In this document: one piece after another, positions 29,819 to 38,121 of the stretch | Layout: each line of letters opens with the position of its first letter | How positions within the stretch are numbered: position 1 is the stretch's first letter | Source of the DNA: an uncultured Eubacteriales bacterium | GTDB lineage: Bacteria > Bacillota > Clostridia > Oscillospirales > Acutalibacteraceae | Direction of reading: 5' to 3' | Assembly: GCA_934457115.1 (NCBI GenBank) | Contig: CAKSHI010000015.1 | Span: forward strand, 1-38,633 | DNA: 38,633 nt | Made by a program: the position numbers and the translations under genes | The notes under the pieces: model-generated | Told to the model about the DNA's origin: nothing | Seen by the model: the letters and a program-made list of their open reading frames with translations, nothing else | The model's database searches: none

Positions 29819-32776
29819 ATGTATGATTACAAGAGTAAAAACAAACAATTATCAGCGGAAAATGAAATGGGAACATTTGAGGGGTTAGGGAGTATCTCTT
29901 CTGATTTTAAGATGAAAAGAGGAGTCTTACCGCAATGGGCGGTAGACTGGGCAAGAAATAAGTTTAACATGGACGCTAAAAATGTTAAATTTTATATAAA
30001 AGACGAACCGAAAGCTAATGGTTCTGTTGCATTAGCAGGAGGAAATAGTATTTTTGTGGATCCTAGCCACAAAAATGATGAAGAGGTAATCAAACACGAG
30101 TTAACGCATATATATCAACAAGCAGTAGGTTCTGCACAAAAAAGCAATGCAGATGATCAGGAGTTGGAAAGAGAAGCCATCGAGGTTTCAAATGGTAAGA
30201 ATCCGGATGTTTCTAAAAATAGTAAGCTAGGTAAAGGCTTTGTGGTACCTAAGGAGAATACAGGAGTGGTGCAAGGCTTTAGTAGTAGTGCTGTAAAGAC
30301 CGATGTCAAAGATGAAGTTGTAGTGATTAGCCCGTCAAATGGGACAGTACTAACATCAGATGATACTAGTGAATATCAAGACTGTAAAAAGATAAAAATA
30401 GATGAAAGCGTTACTGAGATAGGTCCATTTGCTTTTGATGGCTTTGATAACTTAAGTAATATTGATATGTCAAATGTAAGGAAAATAGGTGAGGGGGCCT
30501 TTTGGGGTTGCCAAAAATTAAACAATGTAGAAATACCAAATGTAGTGGAGATAGGTATCCGGGCTTTTAGAGAGTGCAGAAGTTTAAGTAATATATATAT
30601 GCCAAATGTAACGAGATTAGGGGAAGAAGCCTTTAGGGCCTGCCCAAACCTAATAAATGTAGATATGCCAAATGTAATTGAAATAGATAAAAACGCTTTT
30701 TGGATTTGCCAAAGGTTGAATAGTATACACATACCAAATATAAAGAAAATAGTTTCAGGGGCTTTTGCGACATGTATTCAATTGAGTAGTATAGAAATGC
30801 AAAGTGTAACGGAGATAGACGAAGGGGCTTTTAGTGGATGCGGAGTTTTAAGCGATGTAAAAATACCAAATGTAGCGGAGATAGGCGAATTGGCTTTTAT
30901 TGGATGCAAAAGCTTAAAGCAAGTAACTGTGCCATATTACTGTAATTATTCTAAGAGTGCATTTCCTGATGGATGTCAAGTAGAACTTGAAAATATACCG
31001 GCTGCATCTAATATTGATAAATTAAAATTAATGAAGTTATATGAAATTGGAAGAGTAAAACCCGGAGATTTTTTAAAAGATATTGATGTAAATAATATAG
31101 ACTTCGCAAAAGAGAGTAATTGTTATTTATTAATAGATGCATTGTATAACAAAAGTGTAAGGCTGGCTGATGTGATATCAAAATTCAATATAAATCCGGA
31201 AAATTTTCTAACAAAAGATAAGTATGGTTTTGATATTTATGATGCATATATTAAGAATTGGGTATCAGAAGATGAAATGAAAAGACTAATGCCTGATATT
31301 AATCTATTTTCAAAGATGAACACAGGGGCTGATGCTGAATATTATTCAGATGTAGAGGTTGGCTTGACAAGTGAATTTCAAAAGCGTTTACCGGATTTTG
31401 AAAAATTCAGTAAAACACCTGGAACTATTATAACTGAATTTGTGAAAAATTATAGATACAACTCATTATTGTGGAACGGAATGAGATCAGGAATTTATCA
31501 ATATGCAGATAATAATGTATCAGAAAATCAAGTCTTAACAGAGCTTATGCCATATATGAGGAATACAGGAGAAGCTAAAATAGAGTTATATAGGGGAGTT
31601 AGAGGCTATGAAACAATAGATTGCATGGCTAATATGCCAATAGGTTCATTTGAAAAAAATGCTCAATGCATAGTAGGAAAGGAAATTTTTGATAGATCAT
31701 TTATAAGCACAACTATAATTAAAAATATCGCAATAAAATATTCAGACTATAGAAATTTTGAGGATAGAGAGAATAATAAAAAAGATGCTGTTATTTTAGA
31801 AATAAAAGTGCCGGAGGGCAGAAAATTAAATATGATGCCGATTGCCAATAGTCAAAATGAAGTTGTACTTAATAAATTCCAGAAATTAAAGGTAAATAGA
31901 GTAACAAATGAGGGTGATATGAGAATAATAGAATGTGAAGCAATTGAAGATAAAGATAACCTTTACAAAACAGAAAAAGATATATATGAAAGCAATGAAT
32001 TTAAGAAATATCAAGAAGAATTTGAAATAGATCTTGGAAGGTATTTATACAAAAGTGATGAGGCGTATAAAGCTGTACATGAAGGAATAAGGCTGATTAA
32101 AGAAAAAAATTCAGAGAGCGGCCGTAGCCTTAGAGAAATATTCTATTCGAATGAAAAATCAGAAGTTTTGCCAAGAGACCAAAAACCAACTGATGAAGAG
32201 TTACAAAGTTCCGGTACTGCAGTTGCCGGAAATTTAAAGGAAAACTTAGCAGCATTTCAGTTTGTAGTAGACGATGGCAAATTAGGTAAAATTGATAGTA
32301 ATAATCAAGAATCTAATGAGGTCGAACCGCATATAGAAAGAAGGAAGCGGACTGACGAAGAGAAAGAAAAATTTAGAAATGGTGGAATAACCTATGGTGG
32401 AATGTCATTCCAGCCGCAATATAATGGAAAAGATATTGACTTTTTCTACGGAAAGAGATTAGTAGCAGGAACATCAGAAACGGCAAAGAGGCTTTTGAGT
32501 AAATACAGGGAAGTAAACAAAAATAAAGCAGACATTTTGAATTTCAGATTGGCTTTAATGGCTTGCATGTTACCTGAAAAGGATCACTCTTTGTATGAGA
32601 TATTGCAAGCATCACATGAGGTGGGAGTAAGAGGATACGAAAACCTATCTACAGCAGATACGATGGATAAAACAATAGATCCATTAGGAAAAGAAAAAGT
32701 AGAAAAAGAGGTATGCAAAGATAAAGGGTTCCCATTTGAACGTACATTGAAGGAGAAAAAGGAAGGTAAACCTTAA
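29819..32776 (+). CDS. giant putative toxin: DUF4157-like + LRR array + ADP-ribosyltransferase, copy 2 (985 aa)
   Basis: Paralogue of the preceding gene; about 14 differences in the first 100 residues. Start at ATG 29819 after GGTGGTG. The DUF4157-like domain keeps H93-E-L-T-H97. The LRR array (residues 201-376) has eight 22-residue units plus the same cap (YSKSAFPDGCQVE). The ADP-ribosyltransferase domain has LYRG (R592), FISTT (S630-T632) and a catalytic loop with Q679-N-E681, that is Q-x-E, a form known from asparagine-modifying C3-like enzymes among others. It lacks linker segments of copy 1 before the C-terminal domain (about 858-985), which is nearly identical in core parts (QPQYNGKDID, ENLSTADTMDKTIDPLG, GFPFERTLKEKKEGK). 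No signal peptide. Function as an effector is inferred. Confidence 0.82.
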   Translation: MYDYKSKNKQLSAENEMGTFEGLGSISSDFKMKRGVLPQWAVDWARNKFNMDAKNVKFYIKDEPKANGSVALAGGNSIFVDPSHKNDEEVIKHELTHIYQQAVGSAQKSNADDQELEREAIEVSNGKNPDVSKNSKLGKGFVVPKENTGVVQGFSSSAVKTDVKDEVVVISPSNGTVLTSDDTSEYQDCKKIKIDESVTEIGPFAFDGFDNLSNIDMSNVRKIGEGAFWGCQKLNNVEIPNVVEIGIRAFRECRSLSNIYMPNVTRLGEEAFRACPNLINVDMPNVIEIDKNAFWICQRLNSIHIPNIKKIVSGAFATCIQLSSIEMQSVTEIDEGAFSGCGVLSDVKIPNVAEIGELAFIGCKSLKQVTVPYYCNYSKSAFPDGCQVELENIPAASNIDKLKLMKLYEIGRVKPGDFLKDIDVNNIDFAKESNCYLLIDALYNKSVRLADVISKFNINPENFLTKDKYGFDIYDAYIKNWVSEDEMKRLMPDINLFSKMNTGADAEYYSDVEVGLTSEFQKRLPDFEKFSKTPGTIITEFVKNYRYNSLLWNGMRSGIYQYADNNVSENQVLTELMPYMRNTGEAKIELYRGVRGYETIDCMANMPIGSFEKNAQCIVGKEIFDRSFISTTIIKNIAIKYSDYRNFEDRENNKKDAVILEIKVPEGRKLNMMPIANSQNEVVLNKFQKLKVNRVTNEGDMRIIECEAIEDKDNLYKTEKDIYESNEFKKYQEEFEIDLGRYLYKSDEAYKAVHEGIRLIKEKNSESGRSLREIFYSNEKSEVLPRDQKPTDEELQSSGTAVAGNLKENLAAFQFVVDDGKLGKIDSNNQESNEVEPHIERRKRTDEEKEKFRNGGITYGGMSFQPQYNGKDIDFFYGKRLVAGTSETAKRLLSKYREVNKNKADILNFRLALMACMLPEKDHSLYEILQASHEVGVRGYENLSTADTMDKTIDPLGKEKVEKEVCKDKGFPFERTLKEKKEGKP
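30419..30946 (+). repeat. eight 66-base LRR-coding repeats, copy 2
   Basis: In-frame 66-base units with the same consensus as copy 1 but more diverged from each other; no long perfect repeat is seen, so this array looks older or less active. Confidence 0.75.
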
Positions 32777-32798
32777 CAGCATATTTAGATATAATCCT

Positions 32799-32830
32799 AA
32801 CCACCCCTAGAAAAAACGGGTGGTTGTTAT
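32799..32830 (+). terminator. probable terminator after the second giant gene
   Basis: Arms AACCACCC (32799-32806) and GGGTGGTT (32818-32825), eight perfect pairs, 11-base loop; the tail GTTATT is only partly T-rich. Confidence 0.6.
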
Positions 32831-32850
32831 TAGTGAAGGTTAATTAGTGT

Positions 32851-32878
32851 TTGAAATTGGGCTTGTAAAAGTTATAAT
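32851..32878 (+). promoter_or_regulatory. secG promoter
   Basis: TTGAAA (32851-32856), 16-base spacer, perfect TATAAT (32873-32878), 43 bases before the start codon. Confidence 0.65.
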
Positions 32879-32920
32879 TACATGGTAAAATAAAGTATAA
32901 ATAGTTAAGTGGAGGTGTAA

Positions 32921-33181
32921 GTGTTGACTGTAATGCAAATTATAATGGGCATTGTTTTGATGGTGTTTTCTATTGCAATTATTTTGGTTGTTCTTTTGCA
33001 GGAGGGTCACCAGCAAAATTTAGGTGCCATAACAGGTGGAGCTGATACGTTCTTTGCTAAAAATAAGGCTCGTTCCATTGATTCATTTCTTGCAAGATGG
33101 ACTAAGATTATTGCGATTGGCTTTTTTATATTGGTAATTGCAATTAATGCTTGTATGTTTTTTGGAGTATTTAGTAATTAA
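32921..33181 (+). CDS. secG: preprotein translocase subunit SecG
   Basis: An 86-residue protein with two transmembrane segments (about 6-26 and 64-84) around the conserved cytoplasmic loop VVLLQEGHQQNLGAITGGAD. It assists the SecYEG channel. The start is uncertain: GGAGGTG (32911-32917) can serve the GTG at 32921 or the TTG at 32924; an ATG at 32933 is rather far away. Single-gene unit with its own promoter and terminator. It does not sit next to rnr as in many Firmicutes. Confidence 0.92.
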   Translation: MLTVMQIIMGIVLMVFSIAIILVVLLQEGHQQNLGAITGGADTFFAKNKARSIDSFLARWTKIIAIGFFILVIAINACMFFGVFSN

Positions 33182-33197
33182 GATTTGTTTATATAAG

Positions 33198-33230
33198 CCT
33201 CATGTATAATTTTACGTGAGGTTTTTATTT
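33198..33230 (+). terminator. intrinsic terminator of secG
   Basis: CCTCATGTA (33198-33206) with TACGTGAGG (33213-33221), nine pairs with one G-T, six-base loop, then a T-run. Confidence 0.85.
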
Positions 33231-33243
33231 ATATTATGCTAAC

Positions 33244-33278
33244 AAAGATCCACCTCTATTTAGGGTGGATCTTTTTTG
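33244..33278 (+). terminator. second terminator between convergent genes
   Basis: Perfect 11-base-pair stem AAAGATCCACC (33244-33254) with GGTGGATCTTT (33264-33274) followed by T's on the plus strand; the flanking A's give a shorter T-run on the minus strand, so it may also stop the leftward DUF2935 transcript. Confidence 0.8.
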
Positions 33279-33292
33279 TATATATTAATTAT

Positions 33293-34192
33293 TTATTTTA
33301 GAAGTCTTATATAATGGTTAGCCTCTCTTAAAACATGGTCTGCAAGTAAGGGGAGAATTATAGATTTTATCTTGCATTCTGTTATACCTTGAGTGCCGAC
33401 AGTTTTAAAATCTCTAAATTTTATAGTTTCATTAAGTGATTCTAGTGAACTATCTTCGATAGAAGTATCATTTGCTTGATTTGGTTTTTCTAAAAGACGA
33501 GAATAATCCTTTGCAAAGGTGTTAGAAGTTTCTATCAACTTATTTTCTGATGGATCGAGTAATCCACGCATAAATAAGGCGTGTTCCATCATAATACGAT
33601 TCCAGAATTGCTCAGTTTGGGGTGTCGTTATGTTATTAAGGTTACCCTCTTTTTCCAGCATCTCTATATTATTTCTATATAGTTTAGCTTCTCTTAGAAT
33701 ATGCTTAATTAAAAGGGGATAATTGGATGTGAACATTCCACAAAACAATACATCATTTAGTATTCTTTCCTTTAAATTAATTAGGCCGTTAAGTAGACGA
33801 AGTGCACGACTGTTTATGATTTTGACTTGTTTAAACATGGGGTTGCTTATTTTAGCATATTCTGCCGGGTGCATCCCTAATTCAAGTTTGGTAATTCTTT
33901 TGTTGATGTTGATTCCTGTAAAATATTGAGTTTGTTGCTCAGCAGGAAGTGTAAACTCCGTTACTATTTCTTTAGAGTTTATGACATCTGGTCTAACAAT
34001 ACCATCACTTAGATTAATTACGTTTAATAATAAAATTTCAAATTTCCTTTTATAATTGTCTGCCATTTTTGCAAGGTCAATATTAGGTGGAGTAAATGCT
34101 GACTCTAAAAACAATGAATGTTCTTTCATTATTCTTGCAAAGAATAGGTGTAACTCAAGTGACATAACCGTGTAATTTTGTATATTGTCCAT
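33293..34192 (-). CDS. DUF2935 family protein (hemerythrin/ferritin-like helical metal-binding fold)
   Basis: A 299-residue helical protein with two similar halves. HLFFARIMKEHSLFLES and WNRIMMEHALFMRGLLDP are equivalent E-H-containing helices, and HILREAKLYRNNIEML and HVLREANHYIRLL are equivalent H-x3-E helices. This duplicated E/H pattern fits the DUF2935 family, a likely di-metal four-helix protein of unknown activity found in anaerobic Firmicutes. AGGGAGG precedes the ATG by five bases. It lies downstream of hcp on the same strand with a 166-base gap, which suggests a link to redox or nitrosative stress; that is inference. Confidence 0.8.
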   Translation of the reverse strand: MDNIQNYTVMSLELHLFFARIMKEHSLFLESAFTPPNIDLAKMADNYKRKFEILLLNVINLSDGIVRPDVINSKEIVTEFTLPAEQQTQYFTGININKRITKLELGMHPAEYAKISNPMFKQVKIINSRALRLLNGLINLKERILNDVLFCGMFTSNYPLLIKHILREAKLYRNNIEMLEKEGNLNNITTPQTEQFWNRIMMEHALFMRGLLDPSENKLIETSNTFAKDYSRLLEKPNQANDTSIEDSSLESLNETIKFRDFKTVGTQGITECKIKSIILPLLADHVLREANHYIRLLK

Positions 34193-34358
34193 TTTTATCC
34201 TCCCTAAAATAGGTTCTTGTTATGCTATGCAAATGGACAATATTTTGTTAATATAGATTATATTTTATCAAAAACTTGTGCGTTTGTAGACTTGTGCAGG
34301 GAATGTTATGCCACTTGAGATATTAAGATAATTTAAATTTTAAAGACGTATTTTCTAT

Positions 34359-36038
34359 TTATATAAGAACAGCTTGCTTTAGGCATGTTTTAATATCATC
34401 TTGAGGATTGCTGATTTGCTTTAGGTTAAAGGTATCGATTAAATATTGTAATACATTAGGACTTAAAAATGCCGGTAATGTTGGTCCAAGGTAAATATCC
34501 TTAATTCCAATGCTTAACAGTGCCAATAGGTCCGCAACGGCCTTTTGTTCATACCAAGATACGATAAGTGATAACGGTAATGCATTTACATCAGTATTGA
34601 AAGCATCCGCCAATGCACTTGCAATGCGTATTGCAGAATATACGTCGTTGCATTGACCTACATCTAATAGTCTTGGTAAGCCTGCTACCTCGCCAAAATC
34701 AAGTTTGTTGAACCTATATTTACCGCATGCTAAGGTTAGGATTATACAGTCCTGTGGGACCATTTTTGCAAATTCAGTGTAGTAGTTACGTCCCGGCCTT
34801 GCTCCGTCGCAACCGCCTATGAGGAAGAAATGTCTTATTTTTCCGCTTTTTACTGCATCTACAATTTTATCTGCATAACTTAATGTTGCGTGATGTCCGA
34901 ATCCTACGAGGATTTCATGTGGTTCTTGATCTTCTTTATATCCGCCGAGTTCTATAGCTTGTTGGATAATTTCACTAAAGTCCTTTTCACCGTTTTCCTT
35001 TTTGCCAATGTGCTTTACACCGTCCCAGCCTACAACATTTGTGCTGTAAATTCTGTCTTTATATGAATCTCTTGGACGCATTAGGCAGTTTGTGGTCATT
35101 AAGATACATCCGGGCAATTGGTCAAACTGCTTTTGTTGATCCTGCCATGCACCGCCGAAGTTACCAACTAGATGCGGATATTTTTTCAAACCTTCATACC
35201 CATGGCATGGAAGCATTTCACCGTGAGTGTAAATATTAACTCCCGTACCTTTAGATTGCTCCAAAAGCATTTCGAGGTCTTTCAAATCATGACCCGATAC
35301 AACGATTAATGGACCCTTTTTTATATGAACGTTTACCTTGTGAGGGGAAGGGTTACCATAAACAGAGGTGTTTGCCTCGTCAAGTTTTTTCATAACTTCT
35401 ATTGCCATTTCACCCGTACGCATTGTCATACGAATAAGTTCTTCTACTGTCAAGTTGTCGTCAGTTGTAGCTTCAAGAGCCAGAACATAGAAGTCATCAA
35501 CTTGATCGCTGTAATATCCAAGCTCTCTTGCTTGATGTCCATAAGCACTGATTCCTTTTAAGCCATATAATATAGTTTGACGTAGAGACCTTATATCAGG
35601 GTCAAGTGATTTATCATACATAATGCCTGCCAAGGGGGCATCTTTTAACATTTGTGTTTTTGTGTCCGGCAAGTTATATGTTGCGTGAGCGGTATGGTTA
35701 TTAATACTGCCGACTACATTGCGCAAATTTTCTTTGATTTCTTGTGATTCTCTTAATAGTGAAACATGAACATCAGCATCAAAATTAACGTTTGTAAGGG
35801 TTGTGAAGAGTACGTTTTCTATAAAACGGACTATTTGTTTATCAACATGTTGACCTGCTTCAACTAAAGTTTTAGCATAACAACTTATTCCTTTAATTTG
35901 AAAGATAAGTAGATCCTGCAAATTTGCAATTTCGGGTGTTTTACCGCATACTCCAAGTTTTGTACATCCTTTTCCATTTGCGGTTTGTTCGCATTGATAG
36001 CAAAACATTTCATAACCTAAGTCCATATTATTACTCAT
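34359..36038 (-). CDS. hcp: hydroxylamine reductase / hybrid cluster protein
   Basis: 559 residues. The start was moved to the ATG at 36038, because AGGAGG lies seven bases before it; the longer frame to 36095 has no ribosome site. The N-terminal [4Fe-4S] ligands are C13-x2-C16-x8-C25-x5-C31, the spacing of class I enzymes. Hybrid-cluster regions are seen as HGEMLPCHGYEGL, TTNCLMRP, GGCDGARPGRNYYTEF and LACGKYRFN. Hcp reduces nitric oxide or hydroxylamine and protects against nitrosative stress in the cytoplasm. A leftward promoter at 36143-36171 gives a leader of about 100 bases, and a divergent promoter lies only 20 bases behind it. Confidence 0.95.
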   Translation of the reverse strand: MSNNMDLGYEMFCYQCEQTANGKGCTKLGVCGKTPEIANLQDLLIFQIKGISCYAKTLVEAGQHVDKQIVRFIENVLFTTLTNVNFDADVHVSLLRESQEIKENLRNVVGSINNHTAHATYNLPDTKTQMLKDAPLAGIMYDKSLDPDIRSLRQTILYGLKGISAYGHQARELGYYSDQVDDFYVLALEATTDDNLTVEELIRMTMRTGEMAIEVMKKLDEANTSVYGNPSPHKVNVHIKKGPLIVVSGHDLKDLEMLLEQSKGTGVNIYTHGEMLPCHGYEGLKKYPHLVGNFGGAWQDQQKQFDQLPGCILMTTNCLMRPRDSYKDRIYSTNVVGWDGVKHIGKKENGEKDFSEIIQQAIELGGYKEDQEPHEILVGFGHHATLSYADKIVDAVKSGKIRHFFLIGGCDGARPGRNYYTEFAKMVPQDCIILTLACGKYRFNKLDFGEVAGLPRLLDVGQCNDVYSAIRIASALADAFNTDVNALPLSLIVSWYEQKAVADLLALLSIGIKDIYLGPTLPAFLSPNVLQYLIDTFNLKQISNPQDDIKTCLKQAVLI

Positions 36039-36142
36039 AGTTTTACCTCCTAAATATTTATTAGTAGTGTTTGTAGGCTTTAGGAAGATATACATTTTTA
36101 TTTAATTAATAATGAGATATTTAAATATGGAGTATATAATAA

Positions 36143-36171
36143 AGAATACCTAAATTACATAAGAACATCAA
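36143..36171 (-). promoter_or_regulatory. candidate hcp promoter
   Basis: On the minus strand TTGATG (36166-36171), 17 bases, TATTCT (36143-36148), each four of six to consensus or better. No clear FNR/HcpR-type palindrome was recognised nearby. Confidence 0.4.
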
Positions 36172-36191
36172 AAAATTTAAGAAAGAAGGAG

Positions 36192-36220
36192 TTGACAAAG
36201 GGCTGATATTGGTGTAAAAT
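36192..36220 (+). promoter_or_regulatory. strong promoter of a candidate small RNA
   Basis: Perfect TTGACA (36192-36197), 17-base spacer, TAAAAT (36215-36220). It resembles the RCC1-gene promoter in the bases before the -10 box (GGTGTAA). Confidence 0.75.
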
Positions 36221-36226
36221 AAGAAG

Positions 36227-36322
36227 TATAAGGACTGAGTGGGATTAGTCTTTACAAATGATTGATGGAATTATTTGAGGATTTACAGCTTCAATCTTAA
36301 TTGATGAAGCTGTTTTTTCTTT
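36227..36322 (+). ncRNA. candidate small RNA or terminated leader, about 95 nt
   Basis: A strong promoter is followed after about 60 bases by an intrinsic terminator: ACAGCTTCA (36285-36293) with TGAAGCTGT (36305-36313), then six T's and CTTT. The short transcript can also form a 5' hairpin (AAGGACT near 36230 with AGTCTTT near 36247, one G-U). The only frame inside is a six-codon one, MIDGII (ATG at 36258, TGA at 36276). No gene follows on this strand for over 1.2 kb, so an independent small RNA is more likely than an attenuator. No known RNA family recognised. Confidence 0.5.
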
Positions 36323-36325
36323 ATG

Positions 36326-36739
36326 TAATTTTACAATTGGAAAGTCTAATGAAAATTATCTTTGGTGATACTACATTTACTAATGAAAAATACGTATTTT
36401 AAGTGCGACGGTGGAGTTTATACCATAAAGGATATTATTATAAAAATCATAACCACCCGCCAAACGGGTGGTTATGATTGAGCTGAAGTAGAATGATAAG
36501 ATGTTTAGAGGATTTTCAAATTATTCATGTGAACTAGAAGCAAGTGGACAAGTAGGTAAAGACATAAAGGGTGAAATCTACTTTAAATTCGAGATTAGCA
36601 GAAAAGAATAGGCTAAGAATAGGAAAAAACAAAATGATTGTAGCAATAAGTGTGGCTGTATCTGATATATTAGGGATTACTATTGGAAAAGTTACATATT
36701 TTTGATGCAAATTACGCATACAATCATTAATGTATTTAA
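36326..36739. other. gene-poor region with possible gene remnants
   Basis: No convincing gene. On the plus strand two short frames are present. One has 17 codons starting MKIIFGDTTFTNEKYVF (ATG at 36350). The other has 36 codons from ATG 36501, MFRGFSNYSCELEASGQV..., whose middle (GKDIKGEIYFKFEISRKE) looks protein-like. Neither has a ribosome site. They may be debris of a lost gene. A 61-codon hydrophobic frame on the minus strand (36534-36719) follows the ABC ATPase but also lacks a ribosome site. Confidence 0.3.
36445..36479 (-). terminator. leftward intrinsic terminator
   Basis: A perfect 15-base-pair stem (36445-36459 with 36465-36479, loop CCAAA); the T-run (TTTTTA) is on the minus strand, so it ends leftward transcription coming from the ABC ATPase gene. 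Confidence 0.8.
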
Positions 36740-37447
36740 TTATGCTAAAAGAGTTTTGTTTATTTCTATAAAGGTGTCATTAACCACTTTCCCGTCTTTA
36801 ATGGTGATTTTTCTTTTTGCCATATCCGCAATTTTATCATCATGAGTTATCAATATAACCGTTTTTCCGCTTCGATTTATTTTTTTTAAGATGTTTATTA
36901 TATCGTCACCCGATTTGGAGTCAAGATTTCCCGTTGGTTCATCAGCTAATATTATAGATGGTTCGGCAGCTAATGCCCTTGCTATTGCAACCCTTTGCTG
37001 TTGTCCACCTGACATTTGTGAAGGTTTGTGATCAAGTCTCTTTTCAAGTCCTACTTGCTTTAGTGACTTAATTGCCAACTCCTTTCTCCTATAGTGTGGA
37101 GTTTTTCTATATATAAGGGGTAATTCGACATTTTCAATAGCACTAAGTCCTGCAATAAGATTAAAACCTTGAAAAATAAATCCTATTTTATGGTTTCTTA
37201 TGTTTGAAAGTTCATTATCCTTCATAGATGAAACATCTTTAGAATCCAAAAAATATTTTCCTCTCGATGGTACGTCTAAAACTCCCAATATGTTCATAAG
37301 AGTGGATTTACCTGAACCCGATTTACCTATAATTGCAACAAACTCACCTTCATATATGTCAAGACTAATGTCATCTATAGCCCGTATTTCTCTTTCTCCT
37401 GAATTGTAAGTTTTAAATATGTGTTCAACTTTAATAAGAGGATTCAT
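36740..37447 (-). CDS. ABC transporter ATP-binding protein, MacB/LolD type, orphan
   Basis: A 235-residue ABC ATPase. Walker A GKSGSGKST, Q-loop GFIFQGFNL, signature MSGGQQQR, Walker B IILADEPTGNLDSKSG, and switch His in LITHDD. The NLDSKSG sequence after Walker B is typical of the MacB/LolD/FtsE-like class, which works with FtsX-fold permeases in export of peptides or lipoproteins or in stress sensing. No permease lies on either side: smpB is divergent upstream, and only the gene-poor stretch is downstream. AAAGGT precedes the ATG by nine bases. It may partner a permease elsewhere or be a remnant of a larger operon. Confidence 0.88.
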   Translation of the reverse strand: MNPLIKVEHIFKTYNSGEREIRAIDDISLDIYEGEFVAIIGKSGSGKSTLMNILGVLDVPSRGKYFLDSKDVSSMKDNELSNIRNHKIGFIFQGFNLIAGLSAIENVELPLIYRKTPHYRRKELAIKSLKQVGLEKRLDHKPSQMSGGQQQRVAIARALAAEPSIILADEPTGNLDSKSGDDIINILKKINRSGKTVILITHDDKIADMAKRKITIKDGKVVNDTFIEINKTLLA

Positions 37448-37587
37448 TAGAATTTACCTTTACTTTCTATATATTTTTCATATTTTAGTATTTTTCATAT
37501 TATTATCAAACATACATACACAAAAATAAAAACTTCAAAATTATTTAAATGCTATTAACAAAATACCCTCATTTTATAAATTTGATA

Positions 37588-37616
37588 TTGAATTTACTTA
37601 TAAATTATGATATCAT
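37588..37616 (+). promoter_or_regulatory. smpB-ssrA promoter
   Basis: TTGAAT (37588-37593), 17 bases, TATCAT (37611-37616) with an extended -10 TG one base upstream. Confidence 0.6.
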
Positions 37617-37640
37617 GGTCAATAGTACATAAGGAGATTA

Positions 37641-38111
37641 ATGAATATGCTTAAAGAACCATCTAAAACAATTTCTCAAAATAAAAAAGCCTATCATGAT
37701 TACTTTATCCTTGATCAATATGAAGCAGGTATAGAGCTTTGCGGAACTGAAGTAAAGTCTTTAAGGCAAGGCAGAGTAAACTTAAAAGACTCTTGGTGTT
37801 CAGTTGTAGACGGTGAATTATTGATAAATGGTATGCATATAAGTTCTTATGAGCAAGGCAACATTTTTAATAAAGACCCTATGAGAGTAAGAAAACTTTT
37901 AATGCATAAAAAAGAAATCCTGCATTTGTATGGAAAGGTTAAACAAGATGGCTGTTCATTAATACCACTTTCATTATATTTTAAGGGTTCTAAAGTTAAA
38001 GTTAAAGTAGGCTTATGTAAAGGTAAAAAGTTATACGATAAGAGAAATGATATGGCAAAACGAGATGCAGCTCGAAATATCGAAAGAGCCTTGAAGGAAA
38101 GGCAAAGATAA
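37641..38111 (+). CDS. smpB: SsrA-binding protein
   Basis: A 156-residue small beta-barrel protein that binds tmRNA and delivers it to stalled ribosomes. Typical stretches are NKKAYHDYFILDQYEAGIEL, GTEVKSLRQGRVNLKDSW, ISSYEQGN, and a basic C-terminal tail (KRDAARNIERALKERQR) that enters the empty mRNA channel. AAGGAG stands four bases before the ATG at 37641 and ten before the ATG at 37647; either could be used. The tmRNA gene begins ten bases after its stop. Confidence 0.95.
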   Translation: MNMLKEPSKTISQNKKAYHDYFILDQYEAGIELCGTEVKSLRQGRVNLKDSWCSVVDGELLINGMHISSYEQGNIFNKDPMRVRKLLMHKKEILHLYGKVKQDGCSLIPLSLYFKGSKVKVKVGLCKGKKLYDKRNDMAKRDAARNIERALKERQR

Positions 38112-38121
38112 TTAATATTAT

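Noticed and set aside
36534..36719. 61-codon hydrophobic frame after the ABC ATPase, as a possible small permease
   Set aside because: No ribosome site, far too short for an FtsX-type permease, and the opposite strand has a more protein-like frame.
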